A stretch of 64,000 bases of DNA from Eubacterium sp. (GTDB taxonomy: Bacteria; Bacillota; Clostridia; Lachnospirales; Lachnospiraceae), in assembly GCA_017634555.1 (NCBI GenBank), contig JAGBNF010000005.1:62001-126000 (forward strand), read 5' to 3'. Position numbers and translations under genes: made by a program. Each line of letters starts with the position of its first letter. Within the stretch, counting starts at the first letter, position 1. Positions 44,752 to 53,259 of the stretch are shown here, piece by piece. Under the pieces are notes generated by a model. It did no database searches. It was not told the DNA's origin and saw nothing but the letters and a program-made list of their open reading frames with translations.

Positions 44752-45981
44752 TTAACCTAATATTGTAACTCCGATGATACCTGCATCGGAATCCTTAAGA
44801 CTTTCAGCCGCATCCAGCAGCGAAGTCATTCTTGTTTTTCCGTAACCCGCAAGAAGAACGGCCGAATCACTGTGCTTTATTGCAACTCTTGCATCGGCAC
44901 TGCTTGCAAGATCCTTGGTGCAGATTATAAGATAATCAACACCTATGGTCTTCTCGGCAATCTTCTTATCATCATAAAGAGGAATATCATCTTCAGAAGT
45001 GATGACCTCTGCCTTCTTTCCTATTCCCTCAAATGCACCCTTAATACCTTCAACTATATCTGCTGATACACCGCCCTTATCCAGCGGGATCAGTGATATA
45101 ACCTTGCCGTACTTCGGATTATCAAGTCCTGCGGCAAATTTCTTCAGATTCTCGCCCTTTACCTTCTTCTTAAGTGAGAATCTTCCGAATCTCTCTAAGC
45201 CTGAGAAATCTATATCTTCACCGGTTCTTACGGCATCCTTGATGATGAAGATTATGAGAAGTATCACAACCACCATAACCACACCGAGTGCTCCGCCGAT
45301 GATGAACTTTTTGAGAAGGCTCTTCTTGTTAAGTGCTGCTCTTCCCACAACAACATCCGCATCTCTGCTTGCCGCATCGATGATCTTTACATCCTTAACA
45401 AGTCCGTAGCTTTTTGCGTTTGCCATAAACTCTTCGGCAACCGCCTCGGCAATATCATGAGCTCTTGCTGCATTTACATCTGTAACTGTGATATTCATGA
45501 TATGCACACCCTGCATATTTTTATTTACGATCCATGACAGATCATAACCCGTGATATTCTTCATATCATCGTACTGTCTCAGATCAAGCTTCTCTATAAC
45601 CCTGTCCATGGCACTCTCACTTACAACGAGATAGCATGCATCGTTGGTAAGCTGTGTAATGATACTGTTGTTGTCAATCTTGTCGCCATTCTCAAATTCG
45701 ATAAGATTGAAATCCACATAAAGCTTAACCCTTGATTCAGCAGAATTAGCCGGTTTGTTCGTATCGGTATAATTCCTCAGGACATTGAAAAAAGAGTCCT
45801 GATTCTGATGGATGATCCCCTGCAGGCTTGCCGCAGGTGCCGCGCTGTTCTTCTGTTTCTTATAATCCCTTACTGCCAATGCGCCGGCGCCCAACGCCCC
45901 GACTATTATAAGTATCAGGATATTCTCCCACAGATAGATAAAAAACTGCCTCAGGTCAATGACTCTTTCTTTGTTCTTCAT
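44752..45981 (-). CDS. Wzz-type chain-length protein fused to a degenerate BY-kinase-like domain
   Basis: A 409-residue protein. 'DLRQFFIYLWENILILIIVG' marks the first membrane helix (about 15-38). An outer domain follows with 'VSESAMDRVIEKLDL' and 'MNITVTDVNAARAHDIAEAV' (typical Wzz/YveK), then a second helix at about 222-248. The 160-residue cytoplasmic tail has the outline of a BY-kinase/CpsD ATPase, ending 'DSAVLLAGYGKTRMTSLLDA' and 'AGIIGVTIL'. Where the Walker A P-loop should be, it reads 'LIPLDKGGVSADI', with no Gly-Lys-Ser/Thr, and there is no Tyr-rich tail. The ATG at 45981 has GAGGAGA six bases before it. It is the first gene of the 33-kb operon. Confidence 0.85.
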   Translation of the reverse strand: MKNKERVIDLRQFFIYLWENILILIIVGALGAGALAVRDYKKQKNSAAPAASLQGIIHQNQDSFFNVLRNYTDTNKPANSAESRVKLYVDFNLIEFENGDKIDNNSIITQLTNDACYLVVSESAMDRVIEKLDLRQYDDMKNITGYDLSWIVNKNMQGVHIMNITVTDVNAARAHDIAEAVAEEFMANAKSYGLVKDVKIIDAASRDADVVVGRAALNKKSLLKKFIIGGALGVVMVVVILLIIFIIKDAVRTGEDIDFSGLERFGRFSLKKKVKGENLKKFAAGLDNPKYGKVISLIPLDKGGVSADIVEGIKGAFEGIGKKAEVITSEDDIPLYDDKKIAEKTIGVDYLIICTKDLASSADARVAIKHSDSAVLLAGYGKTRMTSLLDAAESLKDSDAGIIGVTILG

Positions 45982-46019
45982 GTATGTTCTCCTCTTGTAA
46001 TCAGCCCTCAAGAATAAAG

Positions 46020-46039
46020 ACGCATCCTAAACGACGCGT
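46020..46039 (-). promoter_or_regulatory. leader hairpin before the Wzz-like gene
   Basis: On the minus strand ACGCGTC (46039-46033) pairs with GATGCGT (46026-46020), with one G-U pair and a six-base loop, followed by CTTTATTCTTG. It is short but GC-rich for this region and lies 38 bases before the start codon. It could be a weak attenuator or a protein-binding RNA element. No clear sigma-A promoter was found between here and the upstream terminator. Confidence 0.35.
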
Positions 46040-46084
46040 TTTTATGTATATCCGGAGTAAAAGCTTCCTATATATACATAAAAA
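46039..46084. promoter_or_regulatory. 13-bp perfect inverted repeat upstream of the long polysaccharide operon
   Basis: TTTTTATGTATAT (46039-46051) and ATATACATAAAAA (46072-46084) are exact reverse complements separated by 20 bases. The repeat lies between the terminator at 46084-46121 and the start of the Wzz-like gene, so it is in the promoter/leader zone of the 33-kb operon. It could be an operator for a dimeric regulator or a large RNA hairpin. One arm also serves as the U-tract of the terminator, so part of the symmetry may be fortuitous. Confidence 0.5.
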
Positions 46085-46121
46085 TAGGCATAGATAGTAT
46101 TATTATACCATCTATGCCTAT
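46079..46121 (-). terminator. intrinsic terminator ending the first polysaccharide transcription unit
   Basis: On the minus strand, ATAGGCATAGA (46121-46111) pairs with TCTATGCCTAT (46094-46084), with further pairing (GTAT with ATAC) inside the loop and TTTTTATG after the stem. It begins 13 bases past the stop of the acyltransferase gene at 46134 and separates the 57.3-46.1 kb unit from the 46.0-12.4 kb unit. Confidence 0.85.
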
Positions 46122-46133
46122 ATTATTCAAATA

Positions 46134-47174
46134 TTATGGAAACAAGAGCTTATTCACAACAGGGATCTTTCGAACCAGATATATCACTATAACACAGACG
46201 ACCAGTGATACTATAGGCATTCCAAATACCCAGAACGGAGAATACGCACTTATGCCAAAACCTCTTTTTACAGTATCCATAAAAGGTTTATGGAACAGAT
46301 ATATTCCGAATGTATAACCTGCGACCCATTCAAACAGCTTTGCAATCTTTCCCTTCATTTCAGAATTTGCATTATATCTGAACCAGGTAAATATTCCGAT
46401 GGAATATACCAGGGTTAAAGGTTTATTCCAGCCTCTTACCGCATCAATATTGGCTTTTGCATTTATAGAATACTGATCCGTGATCACAAGCATTGCAATA
46501 AACGCCATCACCGACAATATATATACAGCCATCCTGCCCTTTTTCGGCATTTCATATTCGCTTATAAGATATCCTACCAGCGGGATCAGGAGTCCCTTGC
46601 TGGCCGGTACGATTATCACTGATTGATCAAGTCCGAGATTAAACAAACTGTCTATCTCCGGATATATATAACTTATAAGAAAACCACCGACCACCAGATA
46701 TGTAAAAACAGCCTTCCTCTTACTTTTTTCAACCGCAGAAAAAAGCGGCATTGCAAGATATATCAGAAACAGCTTCGGGAAGAACCAGTAAATAGCTATA
46801 TAATCGGTACTCATAAATCCGTTGAAGAATTCAACCGGTCCAAAGTATTTCTCCACATCCAGAGTTTGAAGAACATATCCATAGTAAAAGAATCCGATAA
46901 CACTCCATATGATAAAAGGAATAAGCGTCTTCTGTATCCTCTTCACGAAATATTCCTTGAGAGAATATCTGTCACTGAAATCCATAAGTGTGGCTCCCGT
47001 TATCATAAAGAATATGGGAACAGCAAAATGGAACAGCGTCGTAAGCAGATTTACGCCCCTCCACGCTCTTCCTATACGGAACACTCTCTGTGCATAGCCG
47101 GATGAATGCTGAATGAGTACCGCCATCGCAGCTATAACATTTAAATATGTTATATAATTCTTCTTTTCCTTCAT
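46134..47174 (-). CDS. acyltransferase family 3
   Basis: A 346-residue polytopic O-acyltransferase with about ten helices. It begins 'NYITYLNVIAAMAVLIQHSS' with the conserved His and has 'LFHFAVPIFFMITGATLMDF', the second signature of the family. This branch differs from the four at 28.8-35.7 kb, which have Gly-His in the first motif, and resembles the acyltransferases paired with teichoic-acid-like polymers. It is the last gene of the upstream unit, 19 bases after the large GT-C-like gene, and is followed directly by a terminator. Likely O-acetylates the glycan decorated by its operon partners. Confidence 0.9.
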   Translation of the reverse strand: MKEKKNYITYLNVIAAMAVLIQHSSGYAQRVFRIGRAWRGVNLLTTLFHFAVPIFFMITGATLMDFSDRYSLKEYFVKRIQKTLIPFIIWSVIGFFYYGYVLQTLDVEKYFGPVEFFNGFMSTDYIAIYWFFPKLFLIYLAMPLFSAVEKSKRKAVFTYLVVGGFLISYIYPEIDSLFNLGLDQSVIIVPASKGLLIPLVGYLISEYEMPKKGRMAVYILSVMAFIAMLVITDQYSINAKANIDAVRGWNKPLTLVYSIGIFTWFRYNANSEMKGKIAKLFEWVAGYTFGIYLFHKPFMDTVKRGFGISAYSPFWVFGMPIVSLVVCVIVIYLVRKIPVVNKLLFP

Positions 47175-47193
47175 TGTATTTCCCTGTCAAATC

Positions 47194-49299
47194 CTACTCA
47201 ACCAATGTCATTGTCATAACCTCGGCAGGATTCTTCACAACTTCCTCATTATAATATACTCTTATATCCACCATTGCATTCGCAGCGAATTCCATATCCG
47301 TCACGATCACCCTTGCTTCCGGATCTGTAAATTCCGTTATTGTCTTAAGCGGAACTCCGTTGACAATAATCTCAAATCTGTCAAAGGCTTCATCCGTAAG
47401 CTTATCGGAAAGCTCACATTTGAAGGTATACTTTCCTCTGCCCAAAAACTGCATAGTACTAAGCAGGCCGTCCTCATATGCCGATTTATCGAAGGATATA
47501 TTCTGCTCAATGCCCACAACTGAGCTTCTTACGGCATTATACTTCTCTGTGCCGCCCTTTATGGCCATTGCAAAATATTTGCTGTTTCTTACCCACTCAA
47601 AATTTCCTGCCACATACCATATGGCATCTGATGTTTTCGGAACGATCACCGGACCTTCAAAACTGCTGTCTATATCATCAATATCAGTAAGTACTACCTT
47701 CTTATCCATGTAATAATACTGCAGATAGTCAGCCTTTAAAAGTGTCGACTTGGTATCATCCTTAAAATACGGAAATACTATAGTATTTTCCTGCTCACTC
47801 GCAAGCACTTCTTCAAATCTCTCTATATAATCGGATTCATGATAGACATACATTGTACCGCTTGCCCATGCATCCGCCATGAATGCCCATGAAAACGCAA
47901 TAAGCGCAACAATAACCGGAACCGAAACTTCCGCCCCCTTCTTCAGCACATCCTTCAGTACCGAAAGAATAATAATAAGGATTACGCTTATTATCAAGAC
48001 CTTTCTGAAAACTATATGCTCAAAGCCCGTATAATCAATCTTCTTTATCAGATCTCCCGCGAGGTAAGAAACGCCCACCAGATTATTCGAATAAAGTATA
48101 TTAGGATTCCCGTAAAAATCCAGCATTACCTGTATAAGTGCAGTGAAGCCGAAGCCCGCAAGAACATATGCAGCATGTATAAGCATTCTCTTTCTGTTGT
48201 TTATGATCTCCATAATACCTGTCATTATCACAACAGAGATAACATATTCCGTATATCTTCCGTAGAGCAGCTTATCCACTCTGTCCACTGTAAGAAAGTA
48301 AAATGTGCTGAGCAGCAGCGCTCCGACAAAGCATAAGAATGCAAAGAAGCACACATTATCATAAGCCGACGCTTCCTTACCAAACACCTTCTTTATACTT
48401 CTTATCATCGGGATAAATGCCCACCAGGCTATAAAATATGTTGCACATCCTATATACCACAGCTTTCCGATAAGTCCGTACAGGAACTTAAGGAATCCTC
48501 CTTCTCCGAAAAGTATTCCCAGCTTTGGTACCTGACCGGAGAAATCATTAAATGCGAGATATATGCTTCCGTCATAGAGGCCTCCCATGAAAAATCTTTT
48601 CACGAAAAGGATCAGGAAAAGCGGCATAACCGCAACAAAAATAAACAGAAAGAATTTTCCGAAGCTCAGCTTCTTCTTAAGCATAAGTATAAAAAGACAT
48701 ATGGTGATCGCAATAAATACGATTACGGCACGCATATGGACCGCGATCAGATAAACAGATGCTATACTGAGCAGCACGATATTAAGTTTTTTCTGATTAT
48801 TTATTACCTTATAGAACAGAAATAGAACGATATTAAATACCGTAAAGATAAGCGTTTCCGCCAGCGCTGTCTGTGCATTATAAACATTTGCGGTATAAAG
48901 CACACAGGCTGCAGCTATACTCGATGATAAAAGGACATCTGTCTTAGAAGACAGCTTCCTTACCAGATAATTGATTATGAAATAGCTTATTACAAGAAAA
49001 ATATAGTTGCCGAATACGGCAGCCTTATACATCAGCGATGCATTTTTCAATAAAAAAAGCGGCAGAAGGATCAGACTGTAACCGAATGAATAATACGGAT
49101 TTACAGCCCCGACAGAGGTCCAGTCATATCCAAGGAGATGAGCGGCATTGGCAAAATATCCGAACTCATCACCGATTATGAATACGTTATCCAGCTGATT
49201 CAATCTATATAGAATGATCACTCCTATAAGAATGCATACAGCAGCATGGATAACTATAGAACCCTTTCTTGAATTCGCCGCATTTCTTATTAATTCCAT
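47194..49299 (-). CDS. large GT-C-like membrane glycosyltransferase
   Basis: A 701-residue protein with about 13 membrane helices and a C-terminal outer domain of about 200 residues with beta-rich pattern ('GRGKYTFKCELSDKLTDEAF'). The first outer loop has 'DNVFIIGDEFGYFANAAHLLG', with an Asp-Glu pair as in GT39/ArnT-type GT-C enzymes that use polyprenyl-phosphate sugars. 'LAETLIFTVFNIVLF' is another common block of this group. The start overlaps the MurB-like gene by 10 bases. It probably attaches a sugar to the polymer outside the cell, using the lipid-linked sugar made by the GtrB-like enzyme at 56315. Confidence 0.75.
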   Translation of the reverse strand: MELIRNAANSRKGSIVIHAAVCILIGVIILYRLNQLDNVFIIGDEFGYFANAAHLLGYDWTSVGAVNPYYSFGYSLILLPLFLLKNASLMYKAAVFGNYIFLVISYFIINYLVRKLSSKTDVLLSSSIAAACVLYTANVYNAQTALAETLIFTVFNIVLFLFYKVINNQKKLNIVLLSIASVYLIAVHMRAVIVFIAITICLFILMLKKKLSFGKFFLFIFVAVMPLFLILFVKRFFMGGLYDGSIYLAFNDFSGQVPKLGILFGEGGFLKFLYGLIGKLWYIGCATYFIAWWAFIPMIRSIKKVFGKEASAYDNVCFFAFLCFVGALLLSTFYFLTVDRVDKLLYGRYTEYVISVVIMTGIMEIINNRKRMLIHAAYVLAGFGFTALIQVMLDFYGNPNILYSNNLVGVSYLAGDLIKKIDYTGFEHIVFRKVLIISVILIIILSVLKDVLKKGAEVSVPVIVALIAFSWAFMADAWASGTMYVYHESDYIERFEEVLASEQENTIVFPYFKDDTKSTLLKADYLQYYYMDKKVVLTDIDDIDSSFEGPVIVPKTSDAIWYVAGNFEWVRNSKYFAMAIKGGTEKYNAVRSSVVGIEQNISFDKSAYEDGLLSTMQFLGRGKYTFKCELSDKLTDEAFDRFEIIVNGVPLKTITEFTDPEARVIVTDMEFAANAMVDIRVYYNEEVVKNPAEVMTMTLVE

Positions 49300-50138
49300 A
49301 TTCTAACTTCCGCTTTGCATTTCTTCCCAACCAGGCTGTGCAGCTTTTCAACTTTCCTGATAAGCATTACCGCAGTCTTAAAATCCCCTCCGGAATTCAG
49401 CAGCCAGTTTTTAGTCTTTTTAGAAAAGTGAACACCCTTTTTCTTTCCCATTCCGAGAAGCTTCACAAGCTCGATCACAGGACGAAATGAATTTGAGAAA
49501 ACCGTTCCCATATTCGGGGAGGACATATCCTGAACCTTCTTGCAAAGCTCTATCCTTCCCTTCTTTCTCTGATCTGAAACCTCCGGCTTCATAGGTCTGA
49601 ATTTAAATCTTACTCCGGTGATAACGGCCTTCATTTCCTGAAATACCGTATGTCTGTAGGAGAGTCCCATATCTTCCTTCTTCATGGTATGAAGTCCCGT
49701 CTCATCCACATAATCAACCGAGATAATATAATCACTGATTGCCAGCTTATATTTCGGTCCTCTTCCGGCATTCATATAAACCGCTCCGCCCACAAGTCCC
49801 GGTACGGAAAAGAGATATTCTATTCCTCCGTAGCCTTCCGCATTCACCTTGTTTATCAATATCTGCAGATGCTCGGATGCACCGGCATAGAACTCACCAT
49901 CTCCGAGACTCTGTATCTCAGAATTGATCTTCTTTGTACAGAGAACCCTCTCATATCTTGCTTCGTCGTTAATAAGGAGATTCGAGCCTCCTCCGATAAC
50001 ATAATTCAGAATGTCCGGATATTCCCGGATCAGAGCCTCAAGCTCCTCAGCTGATTCGGGGAAGTACATTTTCTCTGCCGTACCGCCCATTCTGAAGGTT
50101 GTATATTTTGATAAATCTTCGTTTTCCAGTATCTGCAT
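49290..50138 (-). CDS. MurB-like FAD-dependent oxidoreductase
   Basis: A 282-residue protein of the UDP-N-acetylenolpyruvoylglucosamine reductase (MurB) family. FAD-binding marks are 'TTFRMGGTAEKMYFP' and 'YVIGGGSNLLIND', with 'YLFSVPGLVGGAVYMNAGRG' and 'LSYRHTVFQ' following. The catalytic Ser of true MurB (Gly-Ser-x-Phe-x-Asn-Pro) is replaced: here the block is 'NMGTVFSNSF'. The C-terminal Glu of 'EVRIW' is kept, but the preceding conserved His region reads 'SKKTKNWLLNSGG'. It sits between two large membrane proteins in a polysaccharide operon, not with mur genes. A specialised or altered role is likely; a second murB elsewhere is expected. Confidence 0.85.
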   Translation of the reverse strand: MQILENEDLSKYTTFRMGGTAEKMYFPESAEELEALIREYPDILNYVIGGGSNLLINDEARYERVLCTKKINSEIQSLGDGEFYAGASEHLQILINKVNAEGYGGIEYLFSVPGLVGGAVYMNAGRGPKYKLAISDYIISVDYVDETGLHTMKKEDMGLSYRHTVFQEMKAVITGVRFKFRPMKPEVSDQRKKGRIELCKKVQDMSSPNMGTVFSNSFRPVIELVKLLGMGKKKGVHFSKKTKNWLLNSGGDFKTAVMLIRKVEKLHSLVGKKCKAEVRIWN

Positions 50139-50186
50139 AATTACCTCTCAACAAAGCTGAAGGTCTACTATCTACTCTAATTCCCG

Positions 50187-51992
50187 TCACTGCGACTGCG
50201 GCAGTCTGTCGGGATAAACATATATCCTGTAGTTACCGATATATTCCATCTGAAATCCCGCATCCAGATAATCATCCAGGAACGGATAGTCGGTATTTGT
50301 TATGATCACCTTATCATCTTCTATCTCATCCGGCATCGCATTTAACAATGTATAGTCTGCCAGATAGTACTGCAGTCTCATATCATCCTTAGTCATGTCC
50401 GGTTTATATATGAACTTGTGATCATCCACAACTTCCATATCTACCTCATTCATGAACTGATATATAGGATACATTTTATTATATAATCTTTCCGAACCAC
50501 TCTCATATATCGAGATTGTGGAAACCACATACTGAAATACCATTACCGCCATGATAAGCGATGTCAGGATAACCTTTTTATTGATATATATGAGTGTGAT
50601 TACTACAGCATAAAGCACCGCCATTACACATATCGATACTATGAAAAGCTTTGCTGTAAGTCTCTTCTCTCCCAGGAGGAAAGAGAATGGGAAGAAAAGT
50701 GTATATGCCGGATTTGACTTGACCAGCATATCCGAATACTGTCCTGAAACAAAGATGCACTCAAGAATACTGACGATAACAAATGCGATTCCCGAGGAAA
50801 GTATACTCTTCTTAAGGTAATGGAGCTTCTTAAGTATAAATACCGAAAGAAGCATGAGCATAGGTCCGCAGTAGCTGCAGAAATATCTCAGATAGAACTT
50901 GGATCTTTTACCGAGTATCTCCGACCATACCATATCCGGACTTATTGTTGTAGCATCAGGCATCCATGATACAGCCTGTATTCCGATGGTCACTATGATA
51001 CAGAGTATGGAGTATACAAGTATTATAAATATCGCATCATCAACTGTGTTATTATGTCTTCTTCTCTTAATGTATCTGACAATAAAGGTCACTCCCGAAA
51101 AAAGAACCAGGAAGAAGGCTCCGCAGGTTGAAAATGCCATAAAGTAAAGCTGCGATATTACCGTGATTATTGGGAATATCCAGTTTATAGGCTTTGAAAG
51201 ATACGGTATCTTCTTAAACACCGTAGCAATGGTATTTTCAGAAGTATTAGCAAGAACCTGTCCCGAGTTCCAGATATAATGACGGATTATCTTTATCACC
51301 TTTCTGAGTCCCACAAATCCGGGAACAGCTAAAATTCCGATCGGTATGTAAATATAGTTTTTCTTCTTTACTATTGAAATTATCAGAATTGAACCAACGA
51401 CGCCCATCCACAGCACAAGTGCTCTGTCGTGTATCGTCAGCGCATAACATAAGAACAGTATCAAAGAGAAGGTATACTTCTTGCTCTTCGGACGCTGTGT
51501 GAGTCTGATAAGCGAATACACCGTCAGCCAGTTGATGAGAATGATCGCATGCTCATTCATAAAGTAGATATACTTTATCGGAACAAAAACACATGTGATC
51601 GATGTGATGATTAGAATCGTATTCTCTTTTCTGTTCTTCGGCTTAACCATATAATCAAGCATTCTGAAGCATATAAGTCCACAGAATGCATATATTATTC
51701 CTACCATTATCTGAAGACAATGATAGATGATCACCGGATCCGACGTAAAAAGATAAAATATGGACGCAAACACAGCAAAACCAAAGCCGTAATACTTATT
51801 CAGCGTTACGGCACTGACCCAGCTCTTCTCGCTCGACGCGATACTTACCCATCCGATAGTAACCGATTCATCCATTCCCGCAACCTGTGTAAGCGCATAG
51901 AAACGGCTTGATACAAGGAAATGTATGAGCATTATCGTGAAGAATATGATCGCATATATTATCTTGTTAGTAGGCTTCCTGGTTTTCATCAA
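50187..51992 (-). CDS. polytopic membrane protein, GT-C-like
   Basis: A 601-residue protein with about 12-13 hydrophobic segments and an outer C-terminal domain of about 110 residues ('MYPIYQFMNEVDMEVVDDHK'). The first outer loop 'QVAGMDESVTIGWVSIAS' has a single Asp-Glu pair, as in GT-C transferases, and 'YYGFGFAVFASIFYLF' follows. It resembles the neighbour at 47194 in layout though not obviously in sequence. It lies eight bases after the flippase gene and before the MurB-like gene. No named family recognised; role by context is glycan modification outside the membrane. Confidence 0.7.
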   Translation of the reverse strand: MMKTRKPTNKIIYAIIFFTIMLIHFLVSSRFYALTQVAGMDESVTIGWVSIASSEKSWVSAVTLNKYYGFGFAVFASIFYLFTSDPVIIYHCLQIMVGIIYAFCGLICFRMLDYMVKPKNRKENTILIITSITCVFVPIKYIYFMNEHAIILINWLTVYSLIRLTQRPKSKKYTFSLILFLCYALTIHDRALVLWMGVVGSILIISIVKKKNYIYIPIGILAVPGFVGLRKVIKIIRHYIWNSGQVLANTSENTIATVFKKIPYLSKPINWIFPIITVISQLYFMAFSTCGAFFLVLFSGVTFIVRYIKRRRHNNTVDDAIFIILVYSILCIIVTIGIQAVSWMPDATTISPDMVWSEILGKRSKFYLRYFCSYCGPMLMLLSVFILKKLHYLKKSILSSGIAFVIVSILECIFVSGQYSDMLVKSNPAYTLFFPFSFLLGEKRLTAKLFIVSICVMAVLYAVVITLIYINKKVILTSLIMAVMVFQYVVSTISIYESGSERLYNKMYPIYQFMNEVDMEVVDDHKFIYKPDMTKDDMRLQYYLADYTLLNAMPDEIEDDKVIITNTDYPFLDDYLDAGFQMEYIGNYRIYVYPDRLPQSQ

Positions 51993-51999
51993 AATCTTC

Positions 52000-53256
52000 C
52001 TAACGGGCTTTCTTAAACAATACGGAAAAATCCTTAGGTGTCGGGATAAACATCTTGTAGAGCGGTTTTCCTATCTTTCTCGAATATGTGAAAAGGAATA
52101 TGACTCCACAACAGAAATACGAAAGCACAGATGCAACAGCCGCTCCGTTGATATCCCAGATTGGAATAAGAACTATGTTAGCGACTACATTTATCACTGA
52201 GCTAAGTAATAAAACGCCAAAAGAAATCCACCTTCGTCCCTCTGCTATATATAACTGGTATATAAGCTTGAACCAGGACATTGCCGGAATTCCGAGGAAA
52301 AGAAGTATCGTTACAAAGTATGCATCTACGAATTTCTTTCCGTACACAAGACCTATAAAAGGCTTTCCGAGTGCAACAAGACCAAGTATGACAATTGTAA
52401 TGCATACGTTTGATACTCTGAGTGCAGATGCGACCTCTGCATCATTTTTCTTATTGGCTATTCTGGAGAAAAGAACCTCCTTGAAGACATCCGGTATAAC
52501 CCATCCTATCTCCGCAACCGACACACCTGTCGAGTAGAGACTGAGCAGCCTGTCATCAACGTTCTGTGCTGCTTCAAGCATGATTACATCCACCTTATAA
52601 TTAATGGTTATAAGCAGGAATGTAAGCATAGGAAGGAATCCGAATCTTATCTTCTTCGCGAGATCCACTGCCTTAAATCTGAATAAATGAGGCACTTCTC
52701 CTATAAAAACTGTATAAAATATCACATAAAAAACTTTAACCGCCGCAAAGCATATAAGCGCTGCATACAGGTTATCCGAGAAATAAACGAGGCATACTAT
52801 ACTGAGCAGAAGATTTACTACCGCTCCCGCAAAATAAACCTTGTTTCTCGTACGAAGCTTATCTATAAGAATAAGCATATTCAGCTGTTGGCTTAAGATA
52901 TCAAGTATCGCGAGTACCGCAATGATAAAAAGCTTATACTTTTTAAGCGGCAGAAATACCAATGACAGCAGAACATAGATCACGAACTGGGAATAGAAAA
53001 TATTTACGTACTCTCCGTTCCATTTCTTATCAGACTCCTTTCTCATGAAGAAAGGCATGGAATGATAAACTCCAAGTCCCAGAAGGATCGAAATGAGAGT
53101 TGCCCAGTTCAGATACCATGTATAATAACCCTTCAGTGCCAGTCCGAGAGCTCTCGTATAGAGTGCACTTGCTCCAAAGGACGCAAGACAGTAAAACATC
53201 TTATTGGACATAGTACCGATATATGGTGTTTTTAAATATGCAAGTAGTTTTTTCAT
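52000..53256 (-). CDS. oligosaccharide flippase-like protein, third of three
   Basis: A 418-residue protein with about 12 membrane helices of the PST/Wzx type. It has 'SNKMFYCLASFGASALYTRA' near the start, 'TINYKVDVIMLEAAQN' (a Wzx-type block) in the middle and 'LYSTGVSVAEIGWVIPDVF'. It is shorter than the other two flippases, lacking the last helices of a 14-helix family member. It is in the upstream unit with pyruvyltransferase-family and GT2 genes, so it may export a different lipid-linked glycan from the Wzx at 29975. Confidence 0.87.
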   Translation of the reverse strand: MKKLLAYLKTPYIGTMSNKMFYCLASFGASALYTRALGLALKGYYTWYLNWATLISILLGLGVYHSMPFFMRKESDKKWNGEYVNIFYSQFVIYVLLSLVFLPLKKYKLFIIAVLAILDILSQQLNMLILIDKLRTRNKVYFAGAVVNLLLSIVCLVYFSDNLYAALICFAAVKVFYVIFYTVFIGEVPHLFRFKAVDLAKKIRFGFLPMLTFLLITINYKVDVIMLEAAQNVDDRLLSLYSTGVSVAEIGWVIPDVFKEVLFSRIANKKNDAEVASALRVSNVCITIVILGLVALGKPFIGLVYGKKFVDAYFVTILLFLGIPAMSWFKLIYQLYIAEGRRWISFGVLLLSSVINVVANIVLIPIWDINGAAVASVLSYFCCGVIFLFTYSRKIGKPLYKMFIPTPKDFSVLFKKAR

Positions 53257-53259
53257 AAT

